Source: an uncultured Eubacterium sp.
GTDB taxonomy: Bacteria; Bacillota; Clostridia; Lachnospirales; Lachnospiraceae
Direction: 5' to 3'
Assembly (NCBI GenBank): GCA_910584245.1
Contig: CAJTZF010000012.1
Location: 15,245 to 79,244, forward strand
Length of the DNA stretch: 64,000 nucleotides
Positions 25,507 to 33,785 of this stretch are shown in pieces. Each line of letters begins with the position of its first letter. Position 1 is the first letter of the stretch. A model generated the notes under the pieces. The model was not told the DNA's origin, searched no databases, and worked only from the letters and a program-made list of their open reading frames with translations. A program made the translations under genes and the position numbers.

Positions 25507-26277
25507 TTAAGCGTAGAATAAGGAAAATCTCTGTTTCTCCTGCTCCTGCTGTTTTCTTTGCAACATGATCTGATATGACTGCAATAGTTTTTCTTTATCC
25601 ATTTCGGAAGCTGCTTTCGCAATATCCGTATCTTCTAATCTGCTTGAAGCTGAGGTTAGATTGATGGAAGCAATCGCATTATAAGCAATTGTAAAGTCAA
25701 TTGCATTGCTCTGTGCCCCAATGACACTGCGATTGGAAGAAACTTTGCTCAGTGCATTATCAATTGTATCGACAGAAAAGTTTCCCGTTACATCAAAGTC
25801 TGCGATTCCCAGTGCCTGCAGGGTGGAATCCCCGATGTTTAGCATAAGGCCGGAACCATTTGGACCGGTTGCAATGTACCCGTCGTTGTAAGAACCATCC
25901 AACAGCTTTTTGCGATTGAATTCAGTATTGTTTGCAATGTCTGAAATGCCTTGCTTGAGCTGGTCGATCTCATCCTGGATCATCTGACGGTCCTCGTCTG
26001 ACAGGACTGCGGTATTCGATGCCTGGATGGCAAGCTCGCGCATTTTCTGAAGATTATCTGCAATGCCATCCATAGCGCCATCTGCTACATTCAAAAGAGA
26101 TTTTGCATCCTGCGCATTGCGCTCTCCCATATTTAGTCCGTTTATCTGTGCATTTTGTTTTTCGACAATCGCCATTTCAGATGCGCCATCTGCTGCACTC
26201 TGAAGCTTAATTCCGCTGGCGATCTGGCTCAAGGAACTGGAATAAGCGCTTCCTGCTACTCCTGAAATACTGCTCAT
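25507..26277 (-). CDS. short atypical flagellin-like protein
   Basis: 256 aa, start ATG 26277 behind AAAGGAGGG. The N-terminal flagellin D1 helix pattern is clear (LQSAADGASEMAIVEKQNAQ, DGIADNLQKMRELAIQASN, NTEFNRKKLLDG). It differs from ordinary flagellin: it starts about 20 residues late, lacking the canonical INHN-x-A N terminus, and its C terminus ends in a Gln/Glu/Lys-rich stretch (QRKQQEQEKQ) plus RFSLFYA instead of the usual hydrophobic export and assembly end. No other flagellar structural gene is nearby. It may be a minor filament protein, a non-flagellar secreted adhesin or a regulator. Confidence 0.75.
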   Translation of the reverse strand: MSSISGVAGSAYSSSLSQIASGIKLQSAADGASEMAIVEKQNAQINGLNMGERNAQDAKSLLNVADGAMDGIADNLQKMRELAIQASNTAVLSDEDRQMIQDEIDQLKQGISDIANNTEFNRKKLLDGSYNDGYIATGPNGSGLMLNIGDSTLQALGIADFDVTGNFSVDTIDNALSKVSSNRSVIGAQSNAIDFTIAYNAIASINLTSASSRLEDTDIAKAASEMDKEKLLQSYQIMLQRKQQEQEKQRFSLFYA

Positions 26278-26411
26278 ACGTATCCCTCCTTTCTCAACAT
26301 ATAAAAAGATAAGTTTGTTTTTTTATAACAGTATACCACAATTTACCTCCCATGAGAAGAGAAAATTGAATAAAAATAGGCGCATTTATATGGGACACAT
26401 AGTTCTGTATC

Positions 26412-26440
26412 TTGTAATTCAAATCCGTTTGTTGTATAAT
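26412..26440 (+). promoter_or_regulatory. promoter of the sodium symporter gene
   Basis: TTGTAA at 26412-26417, 17-nt spacer and a perfect TATAAT at 26435-26440, 44 bases before the start codon. Confidence 0.65.
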
Positions 26441-26484
26441 AAATGCATTACTGTGAAATATCAGCAGGACGGAGGAAAAAACAT

Positions 26485-27888
26485 ATGGAAAAATCAAAAA
26501 GGCACTCCTTTTCCGGCTCAATTGGATTTGTGCTGGCAGCGGCGGGAAGTGCAGTAGGACTCGGAAACATATGGAGGTTTCCGTATTTGGCAGCGAGAGA
26601 TGGCGGCGGCATGTTTCTCGTTATTTATTTAATTTTAGCGTTGACATTTGGTTTTACCCTGCTTATTACAGAGGTTGCCATTGGGCGGAAGACGAAACAA
26701 AGTCCAATTACGGCATATGGGAAGATACATAAAAAATGGAAGGGGCTCGGTGTGCTTTCCAGTCTCGTGCCAGTTATCATCATGCCGTATTACTGTGTGA
26801 TCGGGGGATGGGTGCTCAAGTATTTCTTTATATACCTCACAGGGAATGGATCCGCAGCGGTAGAAGAGAGCTTTTTTAACTCGTTTATTTCTGGGAATTC
26901 GGAACCGGTTATTATGATGGTCATATTTCTGCTTGCGGTAGCCATCGTTGTTTTCAGGGGTGTCAACAAGGGAATTGAATCCTTTTCGAAAGTTCTTATG
27001 CCAATTTTGATTGTGCTTGTAATTATTATAGCGGTATTTTCCATTACAATCCGGCACACGGATGAGACCGGTGTCACGAGAACGGGCTTGCAGGGCCTGG
27101 CCATTTATTTGATCCCTGATTTTACGGGGATGACGGTAAGCCGCTTTTTTTCAGTCTTGTTTGACGCTATGGGGCAGCTGTTTTTCAGCTTGAGTGTCGC
27201 GATGGGAATTATGATTGCATATGGCTCCTATGTCCGTGATGATGCTGATCTCAAGAAGTCCATCAACCAGATCGAGATTTTTGATACGGTTGTGGCATTT
27301 TTGGCAGGTGTTATGATTATTCCCGCTGTTTATACGTTTTCTGGCAGAGAGGGAATGGATGTTTCCGGCCCGGGCTTGATGTTTGTGCTTCTCCCTAAAA
27401 TCTTTTCATCTATGGGTGGGATTGGGAATGTAATCGGCTGCCTGTTTTTTGCTATGGTGTTGTTTGCGGCGCTGACGAGCGCGGTTTCAATTATGGAAGC
27501 CATTGTATCGAGTTTGATGGACCGCTTTAAGTTTTCCAGGATGAAGGCGGCTTCTGTCGAGGTGGGAATAGCTGCGATTGCCGGACTTTTTGTATGCCTG
27601 GGGTATAACCGGCTGTACTTTGAGCTTCCGTTACCGAATGGAAAGACCGCTCAGATTCTTGATGTTATGGATTATGTCAGCAATAATATTTTCATGCCGC
27701 TTGTCGCAATCGGTACATGTATACTCGTGGGTTGGATCATGAAACCGAAGTTAGTCATAGATGAGGTCGAGAAGACGGGATGCAAAATGGGCAGAAAACG
27801 GCTTTATTCTGTTATGTTGAAATTCGTTGCGCCCATTTTGCTCCTGGTTCTCTTTTTGAATTCGATTGGGGTTCTGACTATTATATAG
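26485..27888 (+). CDS. neurotransmitter:sodium symporter family transporter
   Basis: 467 aa from ATG 26485 with GGAGG at 26471-26475. It shows the NSS/LeuT sodium-site helix AAAGSAVGLGNIWRFPYLAA in helix 1, the helix-2 GGGMFLVIY segment, and about 11-12 membrane helices. It imports an amino acid or related amine with sodium. The exact substrate cannot be read from the sequence. It shares the sodium theme of the Rnf and ATP synthase genes. Confidence 0.92.
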   Translation: MEKSKRHSFSGSIGFVLAAAGSAVGLGNIWRFPYLAARDGGGMFLVIYLILALTFGFTLLITEVAIGRKTKQSPITAYGKIHKKWKGLGVLSSLVPVIIMPYYCVIGGWVLKYFFIYLTGNGSAAVEESFFNSFISGNSEPVIMMVIFLLAVAIVVFRGVNKGIESFSKVLMPILIVLVIIIAVFSITIRHTDETGVTRTGLQGLAIYLIPDFTGMTVSRFFSVLFDAMGQLFFSLSVAMGIMIAYGSYVRDDADLKKSINQIEIFDTVVAFLAGVMIIPAVYTFSGREGMDVSGPGLMFVLLPKIFSSMGGIGNVIGCLFFAMVLFAALTSAVSIMEAIVSSLMDRFKFSRMKAASVEVGIAAIAGLFVCLGYNRLYFELPLPNGKTAQILDVMDYVSNNIFMPLVAIGTCILVGWIMKPKLVIDEVEKTGCKMGRKRLYSVMLKFVAPILLLVLFLNSIGVLTII

Positions 27889-27921
27889 TGAATGTGGGTC
27901 AGGGAATGTTGCCCCGTCCTG

Positions 27922-28998
27922 TTATTTTCTAATAGTGGTGCGAATGTAATCCATTAGCGTTTTATTTTCGATGGCACGCAGATAGTCATCTGCTTTTGGA
28001 TTACATTTGTCCCAATCCCATTTTAGGATTGCATTATAGTGGTCATAATAATACGATTTTAGTTCTTTGGACTGTTTCTCATAGGCATCTTTCCGTGTGG
28101 GATCATTTTCAATGATCGTCCATGTCTTTCCGTCATACAGGGCGATTTCTAAAGACAGGTCCGCCACTTTCTTTACAATTTCAGTATTTTTTTCCTTGCT
28201 GAACGTATGGGCGATGTAGTTATACTGTGCGCCATGCTGTATAACGCTCTTCTCTTCCGGGTCGAATTTTGTTGTGATCCCGGCAGGCTTCCGTCCTGCG
28301 AAGACGTCGCTTAGCTGTGTGAGGGCGGTAGCTTCATCGCCGGAACCAGAAATATAAGTATTTGTGTAGGAACCATTATGTTGAACCAGATCATGCAAGT
28401 CGTAGTCGCCGGTTACGAACCATTTCGCATATTCATCTGGTGTGCGGCAGGTGTCGAGTATGCTCTGTACCCATTCAAATAGGCCGGTTTTCGCATTAAA
28501 TTCCACATAGGCCCGCTTGTTTTTGTCGACTGATGTTTTAAACTTTCCCCCGAGACGTGAGAAATGGGATTCACCGGCCTTTGACAGAAACAATCCGCGG
28601 ATAATACGCACACATTCTGTTTTTTCTACGCCGTGCTCATTATATTTGAAAGTGAAATCCTTTCGAAAGGGCACGAGGCCACATAAAGCATTTTTAATGT
28701 TTTGTCTGGCGTCTTTCTGGTCTGCCGGGTTGTACCACAGATCATATAAGAAATCATATTCGGTATCCTTGATGCTTTTTTCCAAAATAGAGTGTGGTTT
28801 TGGAGCAGCTCCCATTTTGAGTTTCCGCAGAGTATCTACACCGGCGGGACGGACGCTGAAAAAGCAAAGATCTTTTACAGCCTTAAAGCCGGCCTCGATC
28901 CGGTCTGCGTGTTCCGGCAATAGGTACCGGTTCGTTACTTCGTTTCTTACAGGAATCTTTTTTCCCTCTTTTGTGATGTAGTTTTCTTTGTAGTTCAT
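27922..28998 (-). CDS. class II adenylate cyclase-like protein (edema factor/CyaA/ExoY catalytic pattern)
   Basis: 358 aa; ATG 28998 chosen because AATGGAGG immediately precedes it. The order and spacing of the toxin nucleotidyl cyclase active site can be followed: a PEHADRIEA helix, then Arg50-Pro, Lys67 and Lys74 (Arg to Lys 17, Lys to Lys 7, as in CyaA R41/K58/K65 and EF R329/K346/K353), Asp198-x-Asp200 in VTGDYDLHDL (Lys to Asp 124, CyaA 123), and His255 in SVIQHGAQYN. The stretch between the Asp pair and His is only 55 residues (108 in CyaA, 84 in EF), so the activator-binding switch region is shortened. No signal peptide and no membrane helix. Last gene of the minus-strand cluster. The family call is from motif spacing by eye; activity and nucleotide specificity are unknown. 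Confidence 0.72.
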   Translation of the reverse strand: MNYKENYITKEGKKIPVRNEVTNRYLLPEHADRIEAGFKAVKDLCFFSVRPAGVDTLRKLKMGAAPKPHSILEKSIKDTEYDFLYDLWYNPADQKDARQNIKNALCGLVPFRKDFTFKYNEHGVEKTECVRIIRGLFLSKAGESHFSRLGGKFKTSVDKNKRAYVEFNAKTGLFEWVQSILDTCRTPDEYAKWFVTGDYDLHDLVQHNGSYTNTYISGSGDEATALTQLSDVFAGRKPAGITTKFDPEEKSVIQHGAQYNYIAHTFSKEKNTEIVKKVADLSLEIALYDGKTWTIIENDPTRKDAYEKQSKELKSYYYDHYNAILKWDWDKCNPKADDYLRAIENKTLMDYIRTTIRK

Positions 28999-29011
28999 TT
29001 TAACCTCCATT

Positions 29012-29034
29012 CTGGAGCGTATGTGACGCTCCGG
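29012..29034 (-). other. hairpin just before the cyclase-like gene
   Basis: GGAGCGT (29014-29020) and ACGCTCC (29026-29032) form a 7-bp stem, nine with a G-U pair and flanking C-G, around a 5-nt loop. It lies in the 65-bp gap between the phosphatase gene and the cyclase-like gene, has no T-tract, and ends two bases before the AATGGAGG ribosome site. mRNA processing or translation control of the last gene is possible. Confidence 0.4.
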
Positions 29035-29063
29035 TGCGAATACATCTTGTTGATTAATATATA

Positions 29064-31187
29064 TTAATTGTTAATAGTTACCCATAATTGGTTTTTGTTA
29101 TTTTTATATTCATATTTGACGGCATCTGCGATACATGTCACGATAAAGATGCCCAGACCGCCTTGTTTGCGCTTATATAAGGGTTTGTGGACGTCCGGGG
29201 CTTTTTGTTCCAGCGGATTGAAGGGAATGCCGTCATCTTCGATAAATATTTTTACACAGTTTGAGTGTTCTGTGGGAGTCTGGATTCCCAGTGAAACCTT
29301 GCGGGCTCCGCTGTAATAGCAAATGTTTGAAAACAATTCATCAATGGCGAGAATGACGGAGTCGGACGTGTACGGCGGGATATTGTGCTCTGTCATCACT
29401 GCGCGGGCGTTCTGTAATAACTCCGGCATGTATTTCATATCCGGCTCATAGAAGTAGACCGTATATCCAGCGCTGGCATAACGGATAGCCAGCATCGTTA
29501 TATCATCAAATTGCTCGGCACAACCCTGATGTTCCGACACATCTGTCCAGACAGCCTCCAACAGTTTTTCCACGTCGGCTGTTTTGTACCGGTTTAATAT
29601 ATTTAGAAGACGATCCTCTCCATATAGCTGATGTTTGGGGTTATTTGCCTCTGTCACACCATCTGTATAGAGGAAAATGGTATCACCGAAGGAGAGGTGG
29701 CAAGACTGCTGCTCGTATACGGCATCTTCTTTTCCCGCCAGCACGAATCCGGTCCGCTCCATTGCGAAGCGGTAATCTTGGCCGTGTTTTTGTAATAGCG
29801 GCGGGTTGTGCCCGGCATTTACATACTCGAGATTGCCGGTAGAGAGTGTGAGGATGCCGAGCCATGCGGTAACAAACATGCTATTTGGATTGTTCCGGCA
29901 CAGCTCCTGGTTGACTTCTGTGAACACCTGTCCAGGTTGTTTTCCATTGCATACCTGATTGTGGATTAATGTCTTGGCGACCATCATAAAAAGTGACGCC
30001 GGCACGCCTTTACCCGAAACGTCCGCGATGAGAAAAGCGGCATGATCTTCATCCACTAAGAAATAGTCGTAAAAATCACCTGCGACATATTTCGCCGGAC
30101 ACATTTTGGCGCTGATGCGAAATGGTTCACCTTGGGGAAATGCGTTGCGCGGGTCTGGCAGCATACCATTTTGGATATGTGCCGCCACATCAAGTTCGGT
30201 GTGGATCCGCTGTTTTTCTTTCGTGGCCGCGGTCAGCTCGGTGATATATTGCTCCACATCCTCCATCATTTTGTGGAATCCCATCGCGAGAAATCCAAGC
30301 TCGCCGTGCAGCTGCCCCAGTTCTTCGCATTTGGCCGCCCATTGTTTGTTTTGCATGTGCGGATGTAGATGTTCTTCGATGAAATCTTCATCTGCATATT
30401 TTCTGGCGATATGTGTGAGATCTGCTATTGGTTTCGCGATGTAAAGCTCCAAATACCATAAAAAGACCATTGAAATCGTCCATAGGAGGAAAAAATCCAG
30501 TGTAACTTGTATGTAGATGCGGTTCCAGCGGCGCATGAGATCCACGTCGGAGGCCATGACTTCCGTGTAGGAGACGATCCCCAGCAGCAGTGCGGATAAC
30601 ACACTAAGCAGTAAAAACAGCAGGACAAATTGAATATTCAGCGTGAGGGAGCCGTTCCGGCGGAATATGTTCACGCCGATAATGATTGGGATGCCGACAA
30701 TCAGGGAAAAGGAAATGTTGTTGAAGCCAAGCAGCAATGTGCCGGTAGAAAAAAGCGTCCCCAGGCCGAGACATTGCATGATGACCCCCAGGCTAAATGC
30801 CATTACTGTACTGTCAATTACTATAATTGCGATGTATTGAAGAACAAAGCGTACATTGCTCAGGCGGATGGAAGTCTCTTCCTTGTGCTTCCATTTCCAC
30901 ATCAGGTGCGGCAGAAGTCCATACAGAAATTGCGCGGCGAATCCCCAAGTGCAAATGCCGATGGGATAGCCGGAGAGGATATCCGCAATCAGGTTGCCCA
31001 CGGCACATCCAAGCGTCCCCGGAAGGCCATACAGCAGGCCAAACACCGGGGGAAATGCCCCGGCCGGGCGGACCTCCGTGAGCCCGTTTAGCCGGAATAG
31101 CTGGCGGAATGGCATAGTAACGGCCAGAAACAGAATGGCAAGAATAACGATTTGCCGGATATAACGTTTGGTTATGCTTTTTTCCAC
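29064..31187 (-). CDS. membrane SpoIIE/RsbU-type phosphatase fused to an anti-sigma-type HATPase domain
   Basis: 707 aa from GTG 31187 (AAAGGCGG upstream); a longer frame to 31238 overlaps the previous gene. Domains in order: N-terminal module of about six helices (to about 200) with GLTEVRP and PPVFGLLYG, resembling ECF-transporter S components; one further helix pair; HAMP-like linker; PP2C/SpoIIE phosphatase (VAGDFYDYF, DVSGKGVPAS, NAGHNPPLL, YTDGVTEA, DDITMLA); C-terminal RsbW-like kinase (AIDELFSNI N-box, EDDGIPFNP, GGLGIFIV). It could both dephosphorylate and rephosphorylate a STAS protein, here probably the product at 31670-32017. Confidence 0.85.
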   Translation of the reverse strand: MEKSITKRYIRQIVILAILFLAVTMPFRQLFRLNGLTEVRPAGAFPPVFGLLYGLPGTLGCAVGNLIADILSGYPIGICTWGFAAQFLYGLLPHLMWKWKHKEETSIRLSNVRFVLQYIAIIVIDSTVMAFSLGVIMQCLGLGTLFSTGTLLLGFNNISFSLIVGIPIIIGVNIFRRNGSLTLNIQFVLLFLLLSVLSALLLGIVSYTEVMASDVDLMRRWNRIYIQVTLDFFLLWTISMVFLWYLELYIAKPIADLTHIARKYADEDFIEEHLHPHMQNKQWAAKCEELGQLHGELGFLAMGFHKMMEDVEQYITELTAATKEKQRIHTELDVAAHIQNGMLPDPRNAFPQGEPFRISAKMCPAKYVAGDFYDYFLVDEDHAAFLIADVSGKGVPASLFMMVAKTLIHNQVCNGKQPGQVFTEVNQELCRNNPNSMFVTAWLGILTLSTGNLEYVNAGHNPPLLQKHGQDYRFAMERTGFVLAGKEDAVYEQQSCHLSFGDTIFLYTDGVTEANNPKHQLYGEDRLLNILNRYKTADVEKLLEAVWTDVSEHQGCAEQFDDITMLAIRYASAGYTVYFYEPDMKYMPELLQNARAVMTEHNIPPYTSDSVILAIDELFSNICYYSGARKVSLGIQTPTEHSNCVKIFIEDDGIPFNPLEQKAPDVHKPLYKRKQGGLGIFIVTCIADAVKYEYKNNKNQLWVTINN

Positions 31188-31191
31188 GACA

Positions 31192-31677
31192 TCAGCCCGC
31201 CTTTCCGTCCTCTGTGGCACTGTTATAGTAATAATCACAGATTATATTTTGCACATGTACCAGTATACATTCCTGGTTCAATGCCGGGAGAACTTCATCC
31301 ATAATGTGGCGCACCGCGGTTTCGTCGGCGCCGGTAAACTGGTATGCCAGTGTCGTCTCTTTGCAATACGTCGTCTCATTTTGCCGCCAGCCGCCGTTTA
31401 GCGTCTGGTATGTATAACCGTCCACATACTTTTCGCAAATTTCGTTAATCTGTTCCACCGCCGCTTCTGTCGGAATTTTTTGTGTCTGGCTCTCCTTATC
31501 ATCTAACCCGATATATAACACATATTCTTTCTGTGTTTCCCCGGTATCTATGCCAAGCTGCTCCGTAATTTGCTGGCATTGTACTACGCTGCCGGCGGAA
31601 CAGGTGACCGCGGCGGCGTTGCAGCATAGGGTGACAAACAATAGAAGAAACCGTTTGCGTTTGCCGTTTTTATTCAT
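31192..31677 (-). CDS. secreted protein, possibly DUF3574-like
   Basis: 161 aa from ATG 31677, which overlaps the STAS gene end by 8 bp. N-terminal basic residues plus a hydrophobic stretch (RFLLLFVTLCCNAAAV) indicate a signal peptide. The mature part has the order YVLYIGL ... GYTYQTLNGGWRQ ... KETTLAYQF, which recalls the DUF3574 family; this is a weak assignment. Its place between the STAS antagonist and the phosphatase suggests it could present a signal to the phosphatase sensor module. Confidence 0.55.
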   Translation of the reverse strand: MNKNGKRKRFLLLFVTLCCNAAAVTCSAGSVVQCQQITEQLGIDTGETQKEYVLYIGLDDKESQTQKIPTEAAVEQINEICEKYVDGYTYQTLNGGWRQNETTYCKETTLAYQFTGADETAVRHIMDEVLPALNQECILVHVQNIICDYYYNSATEDGKAG

Positions 31678-32017
31678 TGCCGTTTCCAACTCTTTCCCCT
31701 CCTTCCTTCCGTATGTCTAAAATATCTATAAATCCTGTCATCGTAAATACACTTAGAATAGAATGATTTACATGATAGAGCTGCATTTTGTTTCCATTTT
31801 CGTGTATCTTTTTCTGGGCGGATAGCAGTACGCGGAGTCCTGCGGATGTAACATACGAAACATCAGAAAAGTCCAATGATAATATTTTTGGATTTTGTAT
31901 AATAGCGGCTTCCATATAGGTGGCCAATTCATCGGATGTCGTCGTATCAATTTCACCAGTGATGTTTATGATATAATTCCTTTTTTCTTCGTTTTCCCAT
32001 TGTGCTTGAATTTTCAT
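31670..32017 (-). CDS. STAS-domain anti-sigma factor antagonist
   Basis: 115 aa from ATG 32017 behind AAAGGAGG. SpoIIAA/RsbV-type fold with the GEIDTTTSDEL strand and the phosphorylation loop DFSDVSYVTSAGLRVLL; Ser58 is the predicted phosphoacceptor. It pairs logically with the phosphatase/HATPase fusion two genes downstream as a partner-switching module. No sigma factor gene is seen in the cluster, so the final target is unknown. Confidence 0.9.
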   Translation of the reverse strand: MKIQAQWENEEKRNYIINITGEIDTTTSDELATYMEAAIIQNPKILSLDFSDVSYVTSAGLRVLLSAQKKIHENGNKMQLYHVNHSILSVFTMTGFIDILDIRKEGGERVGNGNE

Positions 32018-32030
32018 AGATGCCTCCTTT

Positions 32031-32300
32031 CTAAGTTTCCCAGCTTGGTTTTCTCTGGAATCCAATGTGGTAGGTTACCTTTTCCATAGACAGCAGGTGG
32101 CTGCCGATTTCGTAGCGGCCGGCCGTCACATCTTTTCCGATAATAATTCCTTTTGGATATCCAGAGAGACATTGGTTCAGCAGATCTACCTGTGCCTGTT
32201 TCCCCGCTTCTGACAGGGGACGGTTCGGATCTGCGCTGCCGACGGGTACCAGCTTGACATAGCGAATGTCATCGAGATTTATTTTTTTCTGGTAATGCAT
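32031..32300 (-). CDS. 89-aa protein of unknown function
   Basis: ATG 32300 lies inside the end of the DUF2589 gene (22-bp overlap), with AAAGGCGGTGGAG upstream. The protein is soluble, begins MHYQKKINLDDIRYVKLVPVG, and ends KVTYHIGFQRKPSWET. No family recognised. Conserved-looking coding density and overlap with its neighbours support a real gene. Confidence 0.6.
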   Translation of the reverse strand: MHYQKKINLDDIRYVKLVPVGSADPNRPLSEAGKQAQVDLLNQCLSGYPKGIIIGKDVTAGRYEIGSHLLSMEKVTYHIGFQRKPSWET

Positions 32301-32863
32301 GTTTTTTCTCCACCGCCTTTTGGTCGTTTTACTGGCGTCAGGCTTTCCGCCATCATATCCATCACCCGTGCAAGCGCTTCCGGGATTCCGTGGTCCGTCG
32401 CCCGGATATCGATATGGTATTTGGCGGAATAGTCGCTTTTCCGGGCATTTGTGTTGTAGGTGCTCACACTTCCGCTGATTGCGACCTTTGCCGGCCCAAA
32501 TCCAAGGGAGCCATCGCCCTTGGCACATAGCTCCACGCTAGTATCAAGCGTCTCGCTCTGTTTTACTTCCATATCGAATAGCAGGTTTATTTCGTCAATA
32601 TGAAGATTTGGCACTGGTACAATCGAAAGGAGCGGTACATTGATTCGCATTTCTTGTACGGTGTCTTCACCGGATTCGGAAATAGCGTGTTGTTCGTATA
32701 GGAATTCCGCATGGCGAGCATGATCCTGCTCATCCATCCCTACGTTTTTAATAAATTGTGCGGTGGCGTCAGCCAGACGGACGCCGGCGTCTACTGCTGC
32801 CGCCAGCGGCGTACTGATTAACTGCTCCATATTCAGGCTGGCAAATGGTTCGGTAATTGCCAT
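32279..32863 (-). CDS. DUF2589-family protein
   Basis: 194 aa, ATG 32863 with AAAGGAGGGG upstream. N-terminal ISTPLAAAVDAGVRLADATAQ helix and the hallmark VPLLSIVPVPNLHIDEINLL followed by beta strands match DUF2589. Soluble, no signal peptide. Function of the family is not established. It is followed by a related but longer paralogue upstream in the same cluster. Confidence 0.75.
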   Translation of the reverse strand: MAITEPFASLNMEQLISTPLAAAVDAGVRLADATAQFIKNVGMDEQDHARHAEFLYEQHAISESGEDTVQEMRINVPLLSIVPVPNLHIDEINLLFDMEVKQSETLDTSVELCAKGDGSLGFGPAKVAISGSVSTYNTNARKSDYSAKYHIDIRATDHGIPEALARVMDMMAESLTPVKRPKGGGEKTCITRKK

Positions 32864-32892
32864 ATAACATCCCCTCCTTTTGTCGGTATATG

Positions 32893-33753
32893 TTACTCAT
32901 AATCGTGTTCCAATCCGTAGTGGATCTCTAAATCCATAATTTCGGTTTGGTATTTCATAATACGGTTTGCGATATTGCCCTGCACCATTCGGTATTTGTC
33001 TGCGTCAAAGTCGTACACATTATCCTCGAAGGCGCGTTGGCTGATTTCACGCATTTTTTCCTGCTCTGTCATCATGTCGGAAACTTTTTTGTACAGCTGT
33101 TTTAGCTTTTGGATTTTCATGCGCAGGTGATTGCATTTCATCCAAACGGTTTTTTGTTCTTCTGTCCCCAGGTTTCCTTTTGCATTGATCGGGGTAGTAT
33201 CCATCTTTTTTGCAACGGGATTGTTGCCGATCCGATCGGTCAGGCGCAGGAGACCTTCGGCGGCGGGTACGGACGCCAGTTTTAGCTGATACGAGATGCG
33301 GGGGAGAAAATCGCTGTCGCGCTGTTCGGGAGAACAAATCCGGGCCAAAATAGGAGAGGAGTTCTCTTTCTCGCTGCACGTGCGGATTTCCGCAGAAAAA
33401 GCGATTTCTGCCTGGTCTATATTCAGGTTTGACATCGGGAGCATGGACAGAATCGGAAGCTTCATCTGCAAAGTGTCCACGCTGTATTCGTCTTCTGTCT
33501 CGGGCCGGACCTGTTCATAGGCAATATTGAGGCTGTCCAGATGGACAACTTCGTCTGTGCCGCTCTGATGAAGCGTACCGGTATTTTTCAGCGCCTTTAC
33601 GGTCTGTGCCTGTAGCTGGGAGTTTGCATTTGCGAGCGCCTGGAGCGGTGCATATACTAATTCATTGAGCGGTAAAAATTCGTTATTTAGGTAGCTCTCC
33701 TGCTGCATGTGAGCCGTACTGGCGGAGTCCGTTTGTTCCTTTTTATGAAACAT
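32893..33753 (-). CDS. DUF2589-related protein with C-terminal coiled coil
   Basis: 286 aa. The first 170 residues follow the DUF2589 pattern of the neighbouring gene (APLQALANANSQLQAQTVKAL helix; LPILSMLPMSNLNIDQAEI, compared with LLSIVPVPNLHIDEI there). The rest is a charged helical region (about 195-285) likely to form a coiled coil. Soluble, no signal. Probably arose by duplication with its neighbour and may form a hetero-oligomer with it; this is inference. Confidence 0.65.
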   Translation of the reverse strand: MFHKKEQTDSASTAHMQQESYLNNEFLPLNELVYAPLQALANANSQLQAQTVKALKNTGTLHQSGTDEVVHLDSLNIAYEQVRPETEDEYSVDTLQMKLPILSMLPMSNLNIDQAEIAFSAEIRTCSEKENSSPILARICSPEQRDSDFLPRISYQLKLASVPAAEGLLRLTDRIGNNPVAKKMDTTPINAKGNLGTEEQKTVWMKCNHLRMKIQKLKQLYKKVSDMMTEQEKMREISQRAFEDNVYDFDADKYRMVQGNIANRIMKYQTEIMDLEIHYGLEHDYE

Positions 33754-33785
33754 TTTATATCACGCCTTTCGGTAAATTATAAGTT

